50,277 nucleotides of DNA, from the NCBI GenBank assembly GCA_015039315.1, contig WIDE01000043.1, forward strand, positions 1 through 50,277. Reading direction: 5' to 3'. Below are positions 23,449 to 33,926 of this stretch, in pieces. The notes under the pieces were generated by a model. That model was not told the origin of the DNA, made no database searches, and was given only the letters and a program-made list of their open reading frames with translations. A program made the translations under genes and the position numbers. The DNA is from Clavulina sp. PMI_390 (taxonomy: Eukaryota > Basidiomycota > Agaricomycetes > Cantharellales > Hydnaceae). Every line of letters starts with the position of its first letter. Positions within the stretch are counted from its first letter, which is position 1.

Positions 23449-23804
23449 TCACGCAGAAGTGCTGGACGAAGTGTCTGACGTTGCTGTGTCGGTGGTCGCT
23501 GCATCCGTCGTCGACGATGCTGCAGGGAGACATTGGCTGTCTGTATGGAGAGTTAGACGTAAGTTCTACATATGAGAGCGGGATGGACGCATACGGAATT
23601 CATTCAAGTAGGTGCAGACCCAGCCGTCAGTGCAGCCAAATGGTCCAGTCCACCCCAGGCCCGCGCACTGAAGGTCAACATTCACGGCCATCATCAGTAT
23701 CCTGCAGGGTGATTATTAAAGATCAACCGTACCATCCCCCATGGTGGAGCCTGAGCGAAAGTGAGCGGCAAGAGTGCAGCACCAAGAAATAATTTCAGCT
23801 GCAT
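23449..23804 (-). CDS. Small secreted CBM1 (fungal cellulose-binding domain) protein, 78 aa
   Basis: Three exons on the minus strand, 23733-23804, 23595-23667 and 23449-23540, join in phase (72+73+92 nt) to 78 aa. It starts with a signal peptide (Met-Gln-Leu-Lys then a hydrophobic core ending Thr-Phe-Ala-Gln-Ala), followed at once by a CBM1: Trp-Gly-Met-Cys, Gly-Leu-Gly-Trp-Thr-Gly, three further cysteines and the closing Ser-Gln-Cys-Leu-Pro. All four conserved cysteines and the Gly-x-Gly-Trp core are present. The two C-terminal binding aromatics are Phe-His rather than the usual Tyr-Tyr. A 30-residue Ser/Thr/Asp/Ala tail follows, then a stop, so there is no catalytic domain. CBM1 modules bind crystalline cellulose or chitin. 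It could be a stand-alone binding protein or an enzyme gene that lost its catalytic part. Confidence 0.82.
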
Positions 23805-24949
23805 GTCTTGGGTGAGATCTTGAGAGGGCTCGTGAGGAAGGCCCTTGGCACAAGGCTTAGTTATATACCCGCGCGTTGAGGTACCGAAGTTGACGCGACT
23901 AGCTGCGGCGACGACATCCATGGCAGAGGTTCCGCTAGCAAGTCGCCTCTGAAGTCCCCATCAGCAGGTCCGAAGAGATTTTCGTTCACAGAGCCAGGAA
24001 TAGCAGAGACTGGCAGAAAAGACAGCTCATCTAGGCGGAATATCGGCACGTTTCTTGGGCGCTAAATGATTTGCATCCACGATATCACCGAAAGGTGCAA
24101 GTGTTTGGTACGTGTTCCTAAAGTAAAGATGGCGGAGACATTCGGATGTAGGGGAAGAAGCGCTCATGATATCAGCCGTAGCTTTGTACGCTTGCCGCAC
24201 TCTTTTGAGGGATTATGAGCTGCGGATTACCCAATAGCTTGATTATCGCATGTTTAATATGTAGACAAGCTGGAATATCCGTGGTTTAGCCTCAGTAGCC
24301 GGGATATCACTGAGGGTGTTCTTGCAGGTGAGGGCTGGCGTCGAAGATGAGGCCCTATACAAATGGCGAGCATGAGGTACCTGCGCAATCTCACGAGAAG
24401 TTCACTGAGATGGTGGCGGGTTATTGATTCACTGAAATTGCTGATCCCTTCCTTACGTATGAGTTACATCCACGCTCGACTGGGAAGCATGAACGAGAAG
24501 AGGCCATCGGGAGCGTGCAGTAGCCATGTTTCATTTATTTTCACGAAAGATCAGATGGCAGGGGTGTTGAAAAAAGATCGAGCGGGTAATTGGCATGACA
24601 CCAAATGTTTTGTTCTGGATCGGTTTGGGTTCGGAATGGTGCTGCTCCTCCGCACCAAGATTACAGTGATGTGAGAATTGTTTACGATTCAATGGAGACC
24701 CTGATTGAGAGGGTAAAGTTTCGTGCTATGCTAGGAAAAGAGAGACAATCATTTGTCCCAACAAGGTTCCAAGGAATACAGTTTCTGACGATTGATATTT
24801 GGTTCAACAATAGTACCAAATATCCTCGATCCAAGCAAAAAAGTGGCCCACCCAGTCTCATCGACGCTTATCCTTTGAAATTTCTTCTGCTATTATCGAG
24901 AATAAACCAGGGATCTTTCTGCCAGTCAAAAAAGCTTTCTTCATTCACG
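23805..24949. other. Intergenic between CBM1 gene and RPF1
   Basis: 1.1 kb between two divergent genes, holding both promoters. Plus-strand frames at 24363-24674 and 24605-24950 have no recognised domain; the latter is the upstream extension of the RPF1 frame. Confidence 0.45.
23861..23870 (-). promoter_or_regulatory. TATA box of CBM1 gene
   Basis: The minus strand reads gggtatataa, about 57 bases upstream of the CBM1 start codon, a normal fungal position. Confidence 0.6.
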
Positions 24950-26696
24950 ATGCCTGCAGACCGTCGATTTCAAGCTTCGTCCATCAAGAACAAGATGAAG
25001 CGTGAGGATGTGCATCGGAAGATGAAGCGCCAAAAGGGGCAGGAGAAGCTGAAGCGGAGGCTAGAGCTAGTGGAGGCTGAGAGGAAGGACCCAGAGCTAC
25101 GAAAAGTGAGCCTCATAACACCAACTTCGCCTCGTTGAGCTTATATGACTGACTATGCTATCGATTTGTTGCCTTCTATGTTACTCCTTGAACCCAATTT
25201 TGTGAATCGATCTAATTCCAAATTTGGATTCACTACCAATGCTCTAGGCTCGGCTAGAGAAGAATACACCTCGCACGCTTGATAATATGCGCGAGTACGA
25301 TCCGTCGATGCTTACTCGAAAACCCGCACCTGCTCCAGCACCTTCTTCCTCGTCCAAAGCACCAAAATCCAAAGAATCTAGTGACGAAGAAGGTAGTGAT
25401 GACGAAGACGACGATGAGGACATGGGGTCCGGCTCGGATTCTGGCTCAGATAGTGAAAACGAAGCTGGGCCGTCCAGTCCGAAACCTGCAACATCCAATG
25501 AACCTGAATCGGCCAATAACGAAGAAATCGACGACGAGAATGCACACGACATCTCCACCGATCCCTTTGCATCCTACTTCTCACTGTCCTCTCCTTCCCT
25601 CTCCATTGACCCTGAGACTGGTCTTCCTCTACCTCCCAAAGTCCTCATCACGACGTCCTCTCGTGCAACCAAAGTAACTTTCGATTTTTGCGCGGAGCTC
25701 AAGGATGTCATACCTGGGGGCGAGTTTATACGGAGAAAGAAGAACAAAGGGTTCGAGATTGGGAGAGTAGCGGGGTGGGCTGCGGGGAGAGGATACGGTG
25801 CTGTGGTAGTAGTCAATGAGGATCGAAAGAAATGCAGTGAGTCTAAGCTCTCCGTTTTACCGCACCTTCGCTGTCTTGTCGTCCTTGAATCCACCACCTG
25901 AACTTACCTACCAATCTTTGTTCCGATCACTCACCACGTTCATCCGTTTTTTTTTTTCAGATGCCATCACGATGATCCACCTCCCCTCAGGTCCTACCGC
26001 CTATTTCAAACTCACGTCTGTCCAACTGTCAGCAGAGATCCATGGACATGCGCGTCCGTCACCGCACCACCCTGAGCTCATCCTGAACGGATTCGTGACG
26101 AGGCTGGGCCACATGGTTGGACGGATGTTCCAGACGCTGTACCCGCCTGTCCCAGAATTCGAGGGCAGACAGGTCGTGACGCTGCATAATCAGCGGGACT
26201 TTTTGTTCTTTCGACGACATCGGTGTGTCCCTGTCTTTCTTGTGTTCTGGTCCCGTGCGCACCCGATTCGAGTCGACTGACGCTGATCGACTCATTCTTT
26301 CGCCGATATATATCCTCCTTTTTCTCGGGCTAATGCGTATTGTAGATATATGTTCAAGTCTCCCGAGCGCGCGGCGTTGCAGGAGATTGGGCCGCGCTTT
26401 ACGCTTAAGCTCAAGTGGATCAAGAAGGGTATCCCGGCTGTGAAGCAGCTCGGAGCGACACCCAAGGGTCTTGAATTCGATGATGAAGACCGAGATGAGG
26501 AGGAAGGAGAAGGGGAACAGAAAGCCGACGGTAAAGAGAAGGAAAGGCCAGGCCAGGATGAGGAGTACGTCTGGCAATGGAAGGTACATTTCTTCCTCAA
26601 CAGAAGCGTTTTCTTCCTTTTTTGTGATATATTGCTGAATCTGATTTGATTTTGTAGTCGGAGTTGGAGACGTCACGAAAGACATTCTTCCTATGA
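24950..26696 (+). CDS. RPF1: Ribosome production factor 1 (Brix domain)
   Basis: Exons 24950-25105, 25248-25836, 25961-26222, 26346-26583, 26658-26696 give 427 aa. Rpf1 is a nucleolar assembly factor of the large ribosomal subunit. The basic N-terminus has Glu-Arg-Lys-Asp-Pro-Glu-Leu-Arg-Lys and Lys-Asn-Thr-Pro-Arg-Thr-Leu-Asp-Asn. An acidic Ser/Glu/Asp linker precedes the Brix domain (Pro-Lys-Val-Leu-Ile-Thr-Thr-Ser; Asn-Glu-Asp-Arg-Lys; Leu-Pro-Ser-Gly-Pro-Thr-Ala-Tyr-Phe-Lys; Arg-Leu-Gly-His-Met-Val-Gly-Arg-Met-Phe; Gly-Arg-Gln-Val-Val-Thr-Leu-His-Asn-Gln-Arg-Asp; Gly-Pro-Arg-Phe-Thr-Leu-Lys-Leu). The C-terminus Thr-Ser-Arg-Lys-Thr-Phe-Phe-Leu matches the family end. An extra Glu/Asp/Lys-rich insertion lies near residues 365-395. 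Confidence 0.95.
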
Positions 26697-27098
26697 GCGG
26701 GTGCATACCGTCGGGACGGATCGATTCGTGTCGAGATTAGGAGGCCGGCGTCATCGTCATTTAATTATTTACCTCGTTGTTCAAGTCTCGTACTCGTACT
26801 GCGCAACGTCGATTGTCCGGGCTGTATGTTGAAAAAAAAAAATGCCAGCCGCGTCGTGCGTTTTCGTTTATTTCGCGATTCTTTCCGACGCCGCCATTCC
26901 GGGTTCCTGTGATTGGCCCGTGACTGAATAGGAGTTGTAGATGAGTTGTTTGTGGACACCGAGGTCGTTTAGCATCGTACGACAAGAATCCGAATTGGCA
27001 CAAGCTGCTCCACACACCCACTCTTTTTCTCCATCCCCCCCTTTTAAACCCCCGCCCTGCCCCTCCCTTCCCTTCGACACTCTTTTGCGTGCTATACG
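26697..27098. other. Intergenic, promoter of squalene epoxidase
   Basis: About 400 bases between same-strand genes. Contains an A10 run near 26834 and a long pyrimidine-rich tract (about 27020-27080) just before the start codon, typical of strongly expressed fungal genes. Confidence 0.5.
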
Positions 27099-28867
27099 AT
27101 GGCAAGATTTTTTTCTCTGGAGAATGCAGGGTCAGAGCATCTGTCTGACACGTCTCTTGTTTGGATAGGAAGACGCCTCGAATCACTACGACGTTATTAT
27201 TGTTGGCGCAGGGCCAGCAGGATGTGCTCTCGCCCACTCGCTCTCTCTCATCCGCTCAGCATCCCCATCTTCCTCAAAGTCAAATCCACCACCACCCCTT
27301 CGCATTGCTCTCATCGAACGTTCGCTATCAATACCAAACCGTATCGTAGGCGAGCTCCTCCAGCCAGGGGGGCTCGCCGCTCTGGAGGAAATGGGCCTAG
27401 GCTGGACCGTCAACGACATTGATTCTCAGCCGTGCTATGGTTACTGCGTGCTCTACGACGGCAAACAGGTTCATATCCCTTATCCTGGGGCGCGTGAGGG
27501 TCGGAGTTTCCACCACGGCCCTTTTGTGATGCAGCTGAGAAAGGCGGCGCAGAAAGCCAGGGGCGTCACTGTCATGGAAGCCACGGCTCTGGATCTCATC
27601 TATCAGCCGGGAACGTCGAGGGCCATTGGTGTGCGCGTGAATCGCAAGGGCGATGCGTCTGATCCAAAGGCAGCGTCAACGACGATCTCGCAGCCATTGT
27701 ATGCAGAACTCGTCATTGCTGCCGATGGTGGAGCGTCAAAATTCCGCTCTGTACTCACCCCTTCGTCGCCTGCATCATCATCATCGTCGTCATCATCCTC
27801 TCCCCGTGCCCCCTCCGTCAAATCCCAATTCTATGCTGCGATCCTCAAGCATGCCCCTCTCCCTCTCAAACATCACGGCACTGTCTCCCTCGTCCATGGC
27901 TCTGGGCCCGTGCTCATGTACCAAATAGACTCCACTGAGACACGCATGCTTGCTGATATCAGCCTACCCCTGCCACGGGACCCTAAAGCATACTTGCTCG
28001 AGCGGGTCGTGCCTCAATTACAGGGCGAGCTGGGGCCATGTGTGGTGGAGGCATTAGCTGATGATGAGAGGCTGAAGAGCATGCCAAACTCGTTCTTGCC
28101 TGCCCAGATGCAGGGGATGCATGGGTGTCCTGAGGGCGTGATTCTCATTGGTGATGCATGGAACATGCGACATCCACTAACAGGAGGTGCGTTGACTCTT
28201 TGGACTACTAACCCATAACTTATCCTTGAAACTAATATGTTATCGTTTATCCGTTCTAGGTGGCATGACCGTCGCGTTCAACGACGTGCTCTATCTTACT
28301 AAAGCCCTAACACCCCTCCTTGAATACCCCTCTTCACATATCTCCGACACCACCTACGCCCCTATCGAACCGCTCCACCTCGACTGGGACGACGTGCGGG
28401 ACGCGATTCGCGGATGGCACTGGACACGCAAGTCACTCACCAGCACAATCAACATCCTCAGCGTAGCACTCTACGACCTCTTTGGCGCAGACGACGAGGA
28501 CCTTGCTATTTTGAGAGCAGGGTGCTTTGCGTATTTCGAGCTGGGCGGCGCGTGTGTGGATGAGCCTGCGGCGTTGCTTGCGGGTATCGCGCATTCGCCT
28601 GCGTTATTGGCGAGGCATTTCTTTACGGTGGCGTTCTATGCTATTTGGGTGTATTGGAAGAGTGCGGGCGTGGATGCGAAGGATGGTGGGAGGAAGGCGG
28701 ATAGTTTGCCTGTGATGGTGTGGCGCAGCTTCAGTGTGGTACGTTCGCTTCATCGTTTTGTGAAGTGTGTTGGGTGGATCACTGACTCTCGTTTTGCACT
28801 GATCTAGTTCTGGACGGCAGTAGTGGTGTTTGGCCCGCTCGTTTGGTCTGAGATTCGATGGTGGTAA
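27099..28867 (+). CDS. ERG1: Squalene epoxidase (squalene monooxygenase)
   Basis: FAD monooxygenase making 2,3-oxidosqualene from squalene in ergosterol synthesis, ER membrane. Predicted exons 27099-27101, 27169-28186, 28260-28738, 28808-28867 give 519 aa. Motifs: FAD site Val-Gly-Ala-Gly-Pro-Ala-Gly-Cys-Ala-Leu-Ala; family signature Gly-Glu-Leu-Leu-Gln-Pro-Gly-Gly; second FAD motif Gly-Asp-Ala-Trp-Asn-Met-Arg-His-Pro-Leu-Thr-Gly-Gly-Gly-Met-Thr-Val-Ala, split by intron 2. A Ser-rich insertion lies near 27766-27805. The 5' end is unusual: no GT donor gives the right frame to the acceptor at 27168, but ATG followed by a GC-AG intron (27102-27168, 67 nt, with a ctgac branch-like site) gives a natural N-terminus, Met-Glu-Asp-Ala-Ser-Asn-His-Tyr-Asp-Val. 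That first exon is inference; the rest is firm. Confidence 0.93.
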
Positions 28868-31225
28868 TTCATCAGAATTACCTCCTTGTTATCAGGTGAT
28901 TCTGAAGCCCTAGATGAACTCTCTGTGGCCTCCTTTCCTGGACTATATCGTCTGTTTCGCGTTTCTGATTTCGGACCATAGAACATGGGGTTTATTCGCT
29001 TTTATTCACCCATATGCACATTAGCTTTCTGTACCATAATATTCCCCTCATCCATCCCCCCCTCGACATCATTTATTCGATTTATTTGGACCGACCATTG
29101 CTTTCTTCTGTCTTATTTCGGGTAGAATCGTAATGGCATAGTTTTTGTCGCTTTTCTCCTCTTTTCTTCAGGTCTGGTTTTTGTGGAGGGGCGATGGTTT
29201 GTGTTTATGCGGACTTGTGCCGCCGTAGTGCGGGTTGTTGATTTCGTAGAAATCTGAGGGCTGACACTTTCTCTCTCCCACCACCACCATTGCCATGATC
29301 ACTTGGTACCTGGTGTGGTCCGGGGCTGTTGGACTACTGGTGCTTCCTTGTGTCTGTCTGGCGTGCTGGCCGTTTCTCGGACCTTCCTTGCTACTGGGCT
29401 CGCTATGCTGTCTCTCTTGGGCTTTCTCTCTGTTCTGGTGGTGCCTAGGGAGCTTGTCATGCTCCCTCCCAACGCATGCATGCAAGACTTGTCCAGTGTA
29501 GCGTGTCTCCTTCGCCTCCTTAGACTAGTCCTAAACGCTCTTGCCCGCGCAGCTCTCTGCACAAGGCACGAGCTTCCAGTCAACAAGGTTTTTTAAGGGA
29601 GGCGATGCATGCGACGCTTCACAACGCACTGGCCTGGTTCGAGAACATCTGCTCTGGTTGGCCTAGTGATCTACTGAGCTTTCTTGGGGGCTCGTCGGTT
29701 CGTGCACCATTGACTCGGCTGACGATGCATTTGAAAGCGACGAAGGCCAGGGTACGCGGGACATCTCGCAAAACAGGATCAGGCAGCAATACTAGCGCTG
29801 AGTAATCCGGTTGCGTTTCTGATCTCGACCTGATGTCCCTGGCCTTCACCAGCTTTTCCTCTCGCTTTCCCTGATGCAAATCCTCGCTTTGCTGTTTATT
29901 TGGATGCTACCTCCCAGCTGGGATCGAGCTATTCCTAGAGTTTATTGATTCGAGATAGGATAGCGAACTGTTTGCTGTACGCGAAACATCCCAAGTATCA
30001 GATTACGAAGAGCAAGCATGGGGTTCCCTAGCTTTATGGCCTGGTAGAGGGTTTCCAGGCCATTCGGGACTCCGTCGATATCCCTGTTTGCTCTTCTCAA
30101 AGTGCATGTCGTCCTTGCCAGTTGTGTCTCGCAATGACCGCTACGCACGCCACTTCAAACGGTCTAGAGCGTGAATTTGTTGGCCACTGTTCGCCTAATA
30201 ATGGTCTTCTTGATGAGACTCGCTGCTCTTCGCACTTATTGGTTCACCAGCTGCAGGAGCTACTGTATTCTGTAGCTCAACTATAATAGGTTTCACCTCC
30301 AAAAAGCTACTCGAGGGAAGGAATGTTTACTACTTATCCTCCTTGTTACTCTGGCCGAATCTGTCGGTACTTTCGGGTTCGTAGTAGGGCATCGCGTTGG
30401 TGAATGGAGCCTTCCACTGTCACTCCACTTGTAGAGCTCAGGGAATAGCATGTTTCCTGACAGTATCAGGCAAAGATATCGTTGTTCCAGGACCTATCCG
30501 CCAATAATCACGGGGAGGTTAGAGCGATCTGAGCAGAGGCTTAGAAACTTTCCAAATAATGCCAAAATTTTTCTTGCTAGGCCGCAGAATCATGAATCTG
30601 GTTATGGGAAACCTAGCTGCAAGGGTGAGGTCACGTCGGCCATCTCTACGTTTGCTTGAACTTCCTTTCGGGGGGTGGACCAGCTTTCGATAAGGACCTC
30701 ACCCCACATATCTGTTCTCATCCTTATCCAGTCTGTCGCTCGCCAGTGTGACTCAATTTACCACATAAGACCTAGCCGTGATTTATTTCCGAGCAAGGCA
30801 TGGGGGGGGGGGGGGTTAGTTCCACGAATAGTAGAAATGCCGACGAACTATTTGCTCAATCCGGCAGTCCCCATGATGTCCTAACTAGTTATCGACATAG
30901 AGCAAAAGATAACAGCATGTTTCTGCGTTTGGAATGTTTTATTATCACGAGAGTGTGCTTGGGAGGTCGGGTCCAATTCAGTCGTCATTTTGTGGAGTCA
31001 TTTCACACAACGTATATCAAGATGGAAATCCTGTCTCCGTTCGAGCCCGCCGCTTGTTCAATAGGAAACCATATAGGCTGGCGATATGAATGGGCGCAGA
31101 CCGAGGTCAATCGGTCTCAAGCTCTTGGCTACGCCACCGTGTAAAATATCTTGGCACTTAACATCTGAGCCAGAGACCTCCCCCCAACTAATCGCAGTAG
31201 ATTTTGACCCTTCGTACTGCTCGAG
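28868..31225. other. 2.36-kb gene-poor region with a G14 run
   Basis: No gene recognised. Overlapping frames of about 95-105 codons on both strands near 29168-29596 have no familiar motif. A run of 14 G lies at 30802-30815. The last 250 bases resemble the sequence upstream of the second beta-lactamase-like gene (the cagaccgaggtcaatcggtct block near 31098 against caggccgagggcagtcggtct near 33795), so it is a duplicated promoter. Confidence 0.5.
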
Positions 31226-33488
31226 ATGTGGGCAAGGACGCGTCAAACCGCGTTGATTGGACCACTAGTGTTACTGAATGTTTTGAGCGCTTGGGCTATT
31301 CAGCTTCCTTTACGACCTCTGCCTACTCCTGGGGCTAGCCTCCCACCAGCAAATGCCACTTCTGCTCGTATCCTTGATGAAGACTTTGAAACTTGGCTCT
31401 CGAATGTCACATCTGTCTGGGGCTTGAAGGGGCTGTCGATTGCGGTAGTCAAGCGTCACGATGACGATGACTCCTGGCAGGTGGAAGCGAAAGGCTACGG
31501 GGTGAAAAATGCGGCAGGAGACCCCGTTACAGCTGATGTGAGTTACTCATGGCTCTTTTTTCATATGATACTGACTGACTGGCGACCGCTTCCTTTCCTC
31601 AAGACCACTTTCGCGATCTGCTCCAACTCAAAGCTTTTCACGACTCTAGCCCTGGGAAAGCTCATAGATGAGGGCGCTACACTTCCAAACTCATCTATTA
31701 CTCTCAAATGGTCTACCAAGATCTCTGATATCCTTGGTGATGACTGGCAGTTGAAGGATAAGGTTGCCGAGCGTTATGCAGACTTGGTCGATATCATGAG
31801 CCACCGCACTGGCCTTCCGGCCCACGATTTGGGCTGGCTTCGAGGGCACTCAACCGCCCAAACCGTTAAAAACCTTCGATACTTTCGTCCCTCGAAAGAA
31901 TTTCGCCAAGGGTAGGCGTCTAGTTATGTTTTGCTTCGTCATGTCGTATTGACGAAGTTACTTTAGCTGGCAATATACTAATCGTGGGTTTATTATAGAT
32001 GCTCTCCCCCCTCCTATCACTCTTGACGTATGCCCTTCTCTCACTAGTGATGTACATCACGATGGCAGAGATCGTAGAGCGTGTCTCAGGACGCCCATTC
32101 ATCAAATTCATCCAAGAAGAGATGATGGACAAACTCCCCTTTTCCTCGGCTACCATGAACTCGACTCTGGCCAGAACGAGCGGTCATCTCTCTGACGGCT
32201 TCGTCCAAATTCGACGGAATGTCTCAGATGGGATGGGCCTCACAAACTCAACTTATCAACCGGTGTCATTTTTCATCGATGATGCAATGGAGGGAGTAGT
32301 CGCCGGACCCGCGGGGGCAACAATGAGCGCAAAGGACTCGGTAAATATTTGAGGCACTTTATACGTCTCATGTGCTTAGCTTGATTGATGGCTTGGACGC
32401 GATATTTGATTTCTTTCTCTAGGCAATATGGCTGCAGACCTTGTTGATGCTTGGGCGTAACCCAGATACCGGTGACTCGGTCGTTCCAGAACCGGCCGTC
32501 CTCCGTGCTGCTTCGGGCGAAACCATCAAATTTGGCGACCCTACCGACCCCGAGCTTAGTGTTCGGGTTTACGGAGGCGGTCAAGAGCAGTATGCATACC
32601 AAGGCCATAACGTATGCATCTAGTCTCGGATATCTGTTCGTTCTTGTCCTCATCTTGGCTGTTTATAGATCGTCCAGCATACAGGGGGCTGGGCAGGGTG
32701 GGTATCCGTGATCTCTCGAGCACCTCAAGATGGCGTAGGGGTCTCAGTATTCACGAACTGGGACAACAGTGAATATGTGGTGGAGATGATCAAGTACTAT
32801 CTCTATGAAAAGGCATTGGGTCTTCCCCACGTCGATTGGAATTCAAGGTGAACTCAGATAACCGTGGCGTACATTGTCTTGGCTTGAGCTCTGACCCTTC
32901 TTATTATCTAGATTCCGGGCTATTGTTGCAAAGAAACTTGAAGCTGAACGTCGGGACTCCATTTCCACCATCCCATCCAGCTCCCCAGAGCATTGGAGCA
33001 CCTTGATTGCCCTATACCTTGGCACGTATCACCACGGGGCGTATGGTACCTACGAGCTCTGTCCGCCACCTTCGTCTCATCATGCAGTGCTACCTCGCTG
33101 TGCAGGCTCAGACGATTTCTGGCACAAAGTTGTGAAATCGGAAGTTTCAACATCGTCCCAGCCTCCCGTGATCGGCATTGTCGTTGCTGCATCACTTTTC
33201 AATTATATCAACCTTATCCCAACTCAATCACCCACAAAATTCAAGCTCGAGGGGTTCGAAGTTACAACAGCTCCAACGCCAACTTCTCCAACGAATAGGT
33301 ATCGTTCTGCGGGAGATGTGGTATATCCCATGTTTGGTCTGAAAGCTGAGCTCGAGTTCTCGTTGAATGGAGGCGAAGTTGAAGGATTCGGAATCACGGG
33401 AGTTTGGGGCGCCCATGGACTCGTTGAGGAGATTTCGGGGGAGACGGTCAAAGAGAGAGCTGAGGTCTGGTTTGACAGGGTACGGTGA
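31226..33488 (+). CDS. Secreted serine beta-lactamase-like protein, copy 1 (624 aa)
   Basis: Seven exons (31226-31537, 31604-31911, 31967-31983, 32048-32340, 32423-32611, 32669-32847, 32912-33488) join to 624 aa. An N-terminal signal peptide is followed by a class C beta-lactamase/penicillin-binding fold. All three active-site motifs are intact: Ser-Asn-Ser-Lys (S111, K114), Tyr-Thr-Asn (210-212) and His-Thr-Gly (377-379). Conserved His-Arg-Thr-Gly-Leu-Pro and Gly-Gly-Gln-Glu-Gln-Tyr also fit. The C-terminal 190 residues form a separate domain as in the fungal ARB_00930-like group. Fungal members are presumed secreted esterases or amidases of unknown substrate. Exon 3 is only 17 nt and carries the Tyr-x-Asn motif. 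Confidence 0.9.
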
Positions 33489-33926
33489 ACAAGACCTTAC
33501 AACCTGTGCGTGTAGTTGTAGGTGGGGTTACCATGAGTAAATATAAATTAATTCACCCCATGGATGCCTGGTGCTACACTACACGATTTGTGGGGGGGTG
33601 TGATAGATGCCCATATCAAACAGCTTCATAACACAGACAGTCGACTTGGCAGAGTTTGGCTCCAAATGCTGCATTATAGTATAGCAGGACTATGAGAGTC
33701 ACCTCGCACTTTCCGCTTCGCCACTGAGGTTCAGGAGTAAACGGAGCCACTAGCTCCATCTCGTTATACATCTGATCCACATGGGGATGCGCACAGGCCG
33801 AGGGCAGTCGGTCTTGGCACCGTGAGTACAGTAGCTCGGTCTGTCCGCTCAGCCACTCGCACCTCTGTCGCCCATCTTACCTGGGCAATTGGCTACCACG
33901 GGCTAATTACCTTCATGGTGCTGCCG
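33489..33926. other. Intergenic between the two beta-lactamase-like genes
   Basis: About 440 bases: 3' end of copy 1 and promoter of copy 2, partly similar to the promoter of copy 1. No gene seen. Confidence 0.5.

Noticed and set aside
3288..28867. Sterol acyltransferase, SDR and squalene epoxidase as a sterol gene cluster
   Set aside because: They are more than 20 kb apart with unrelated genes between; fungal ergosterol genes are normally dispersed.
29168..29596. Overlapping 95-105 codon frames on both strands
   Set aside because: No motif, no signal peptide or splice structure; mutual shadows.
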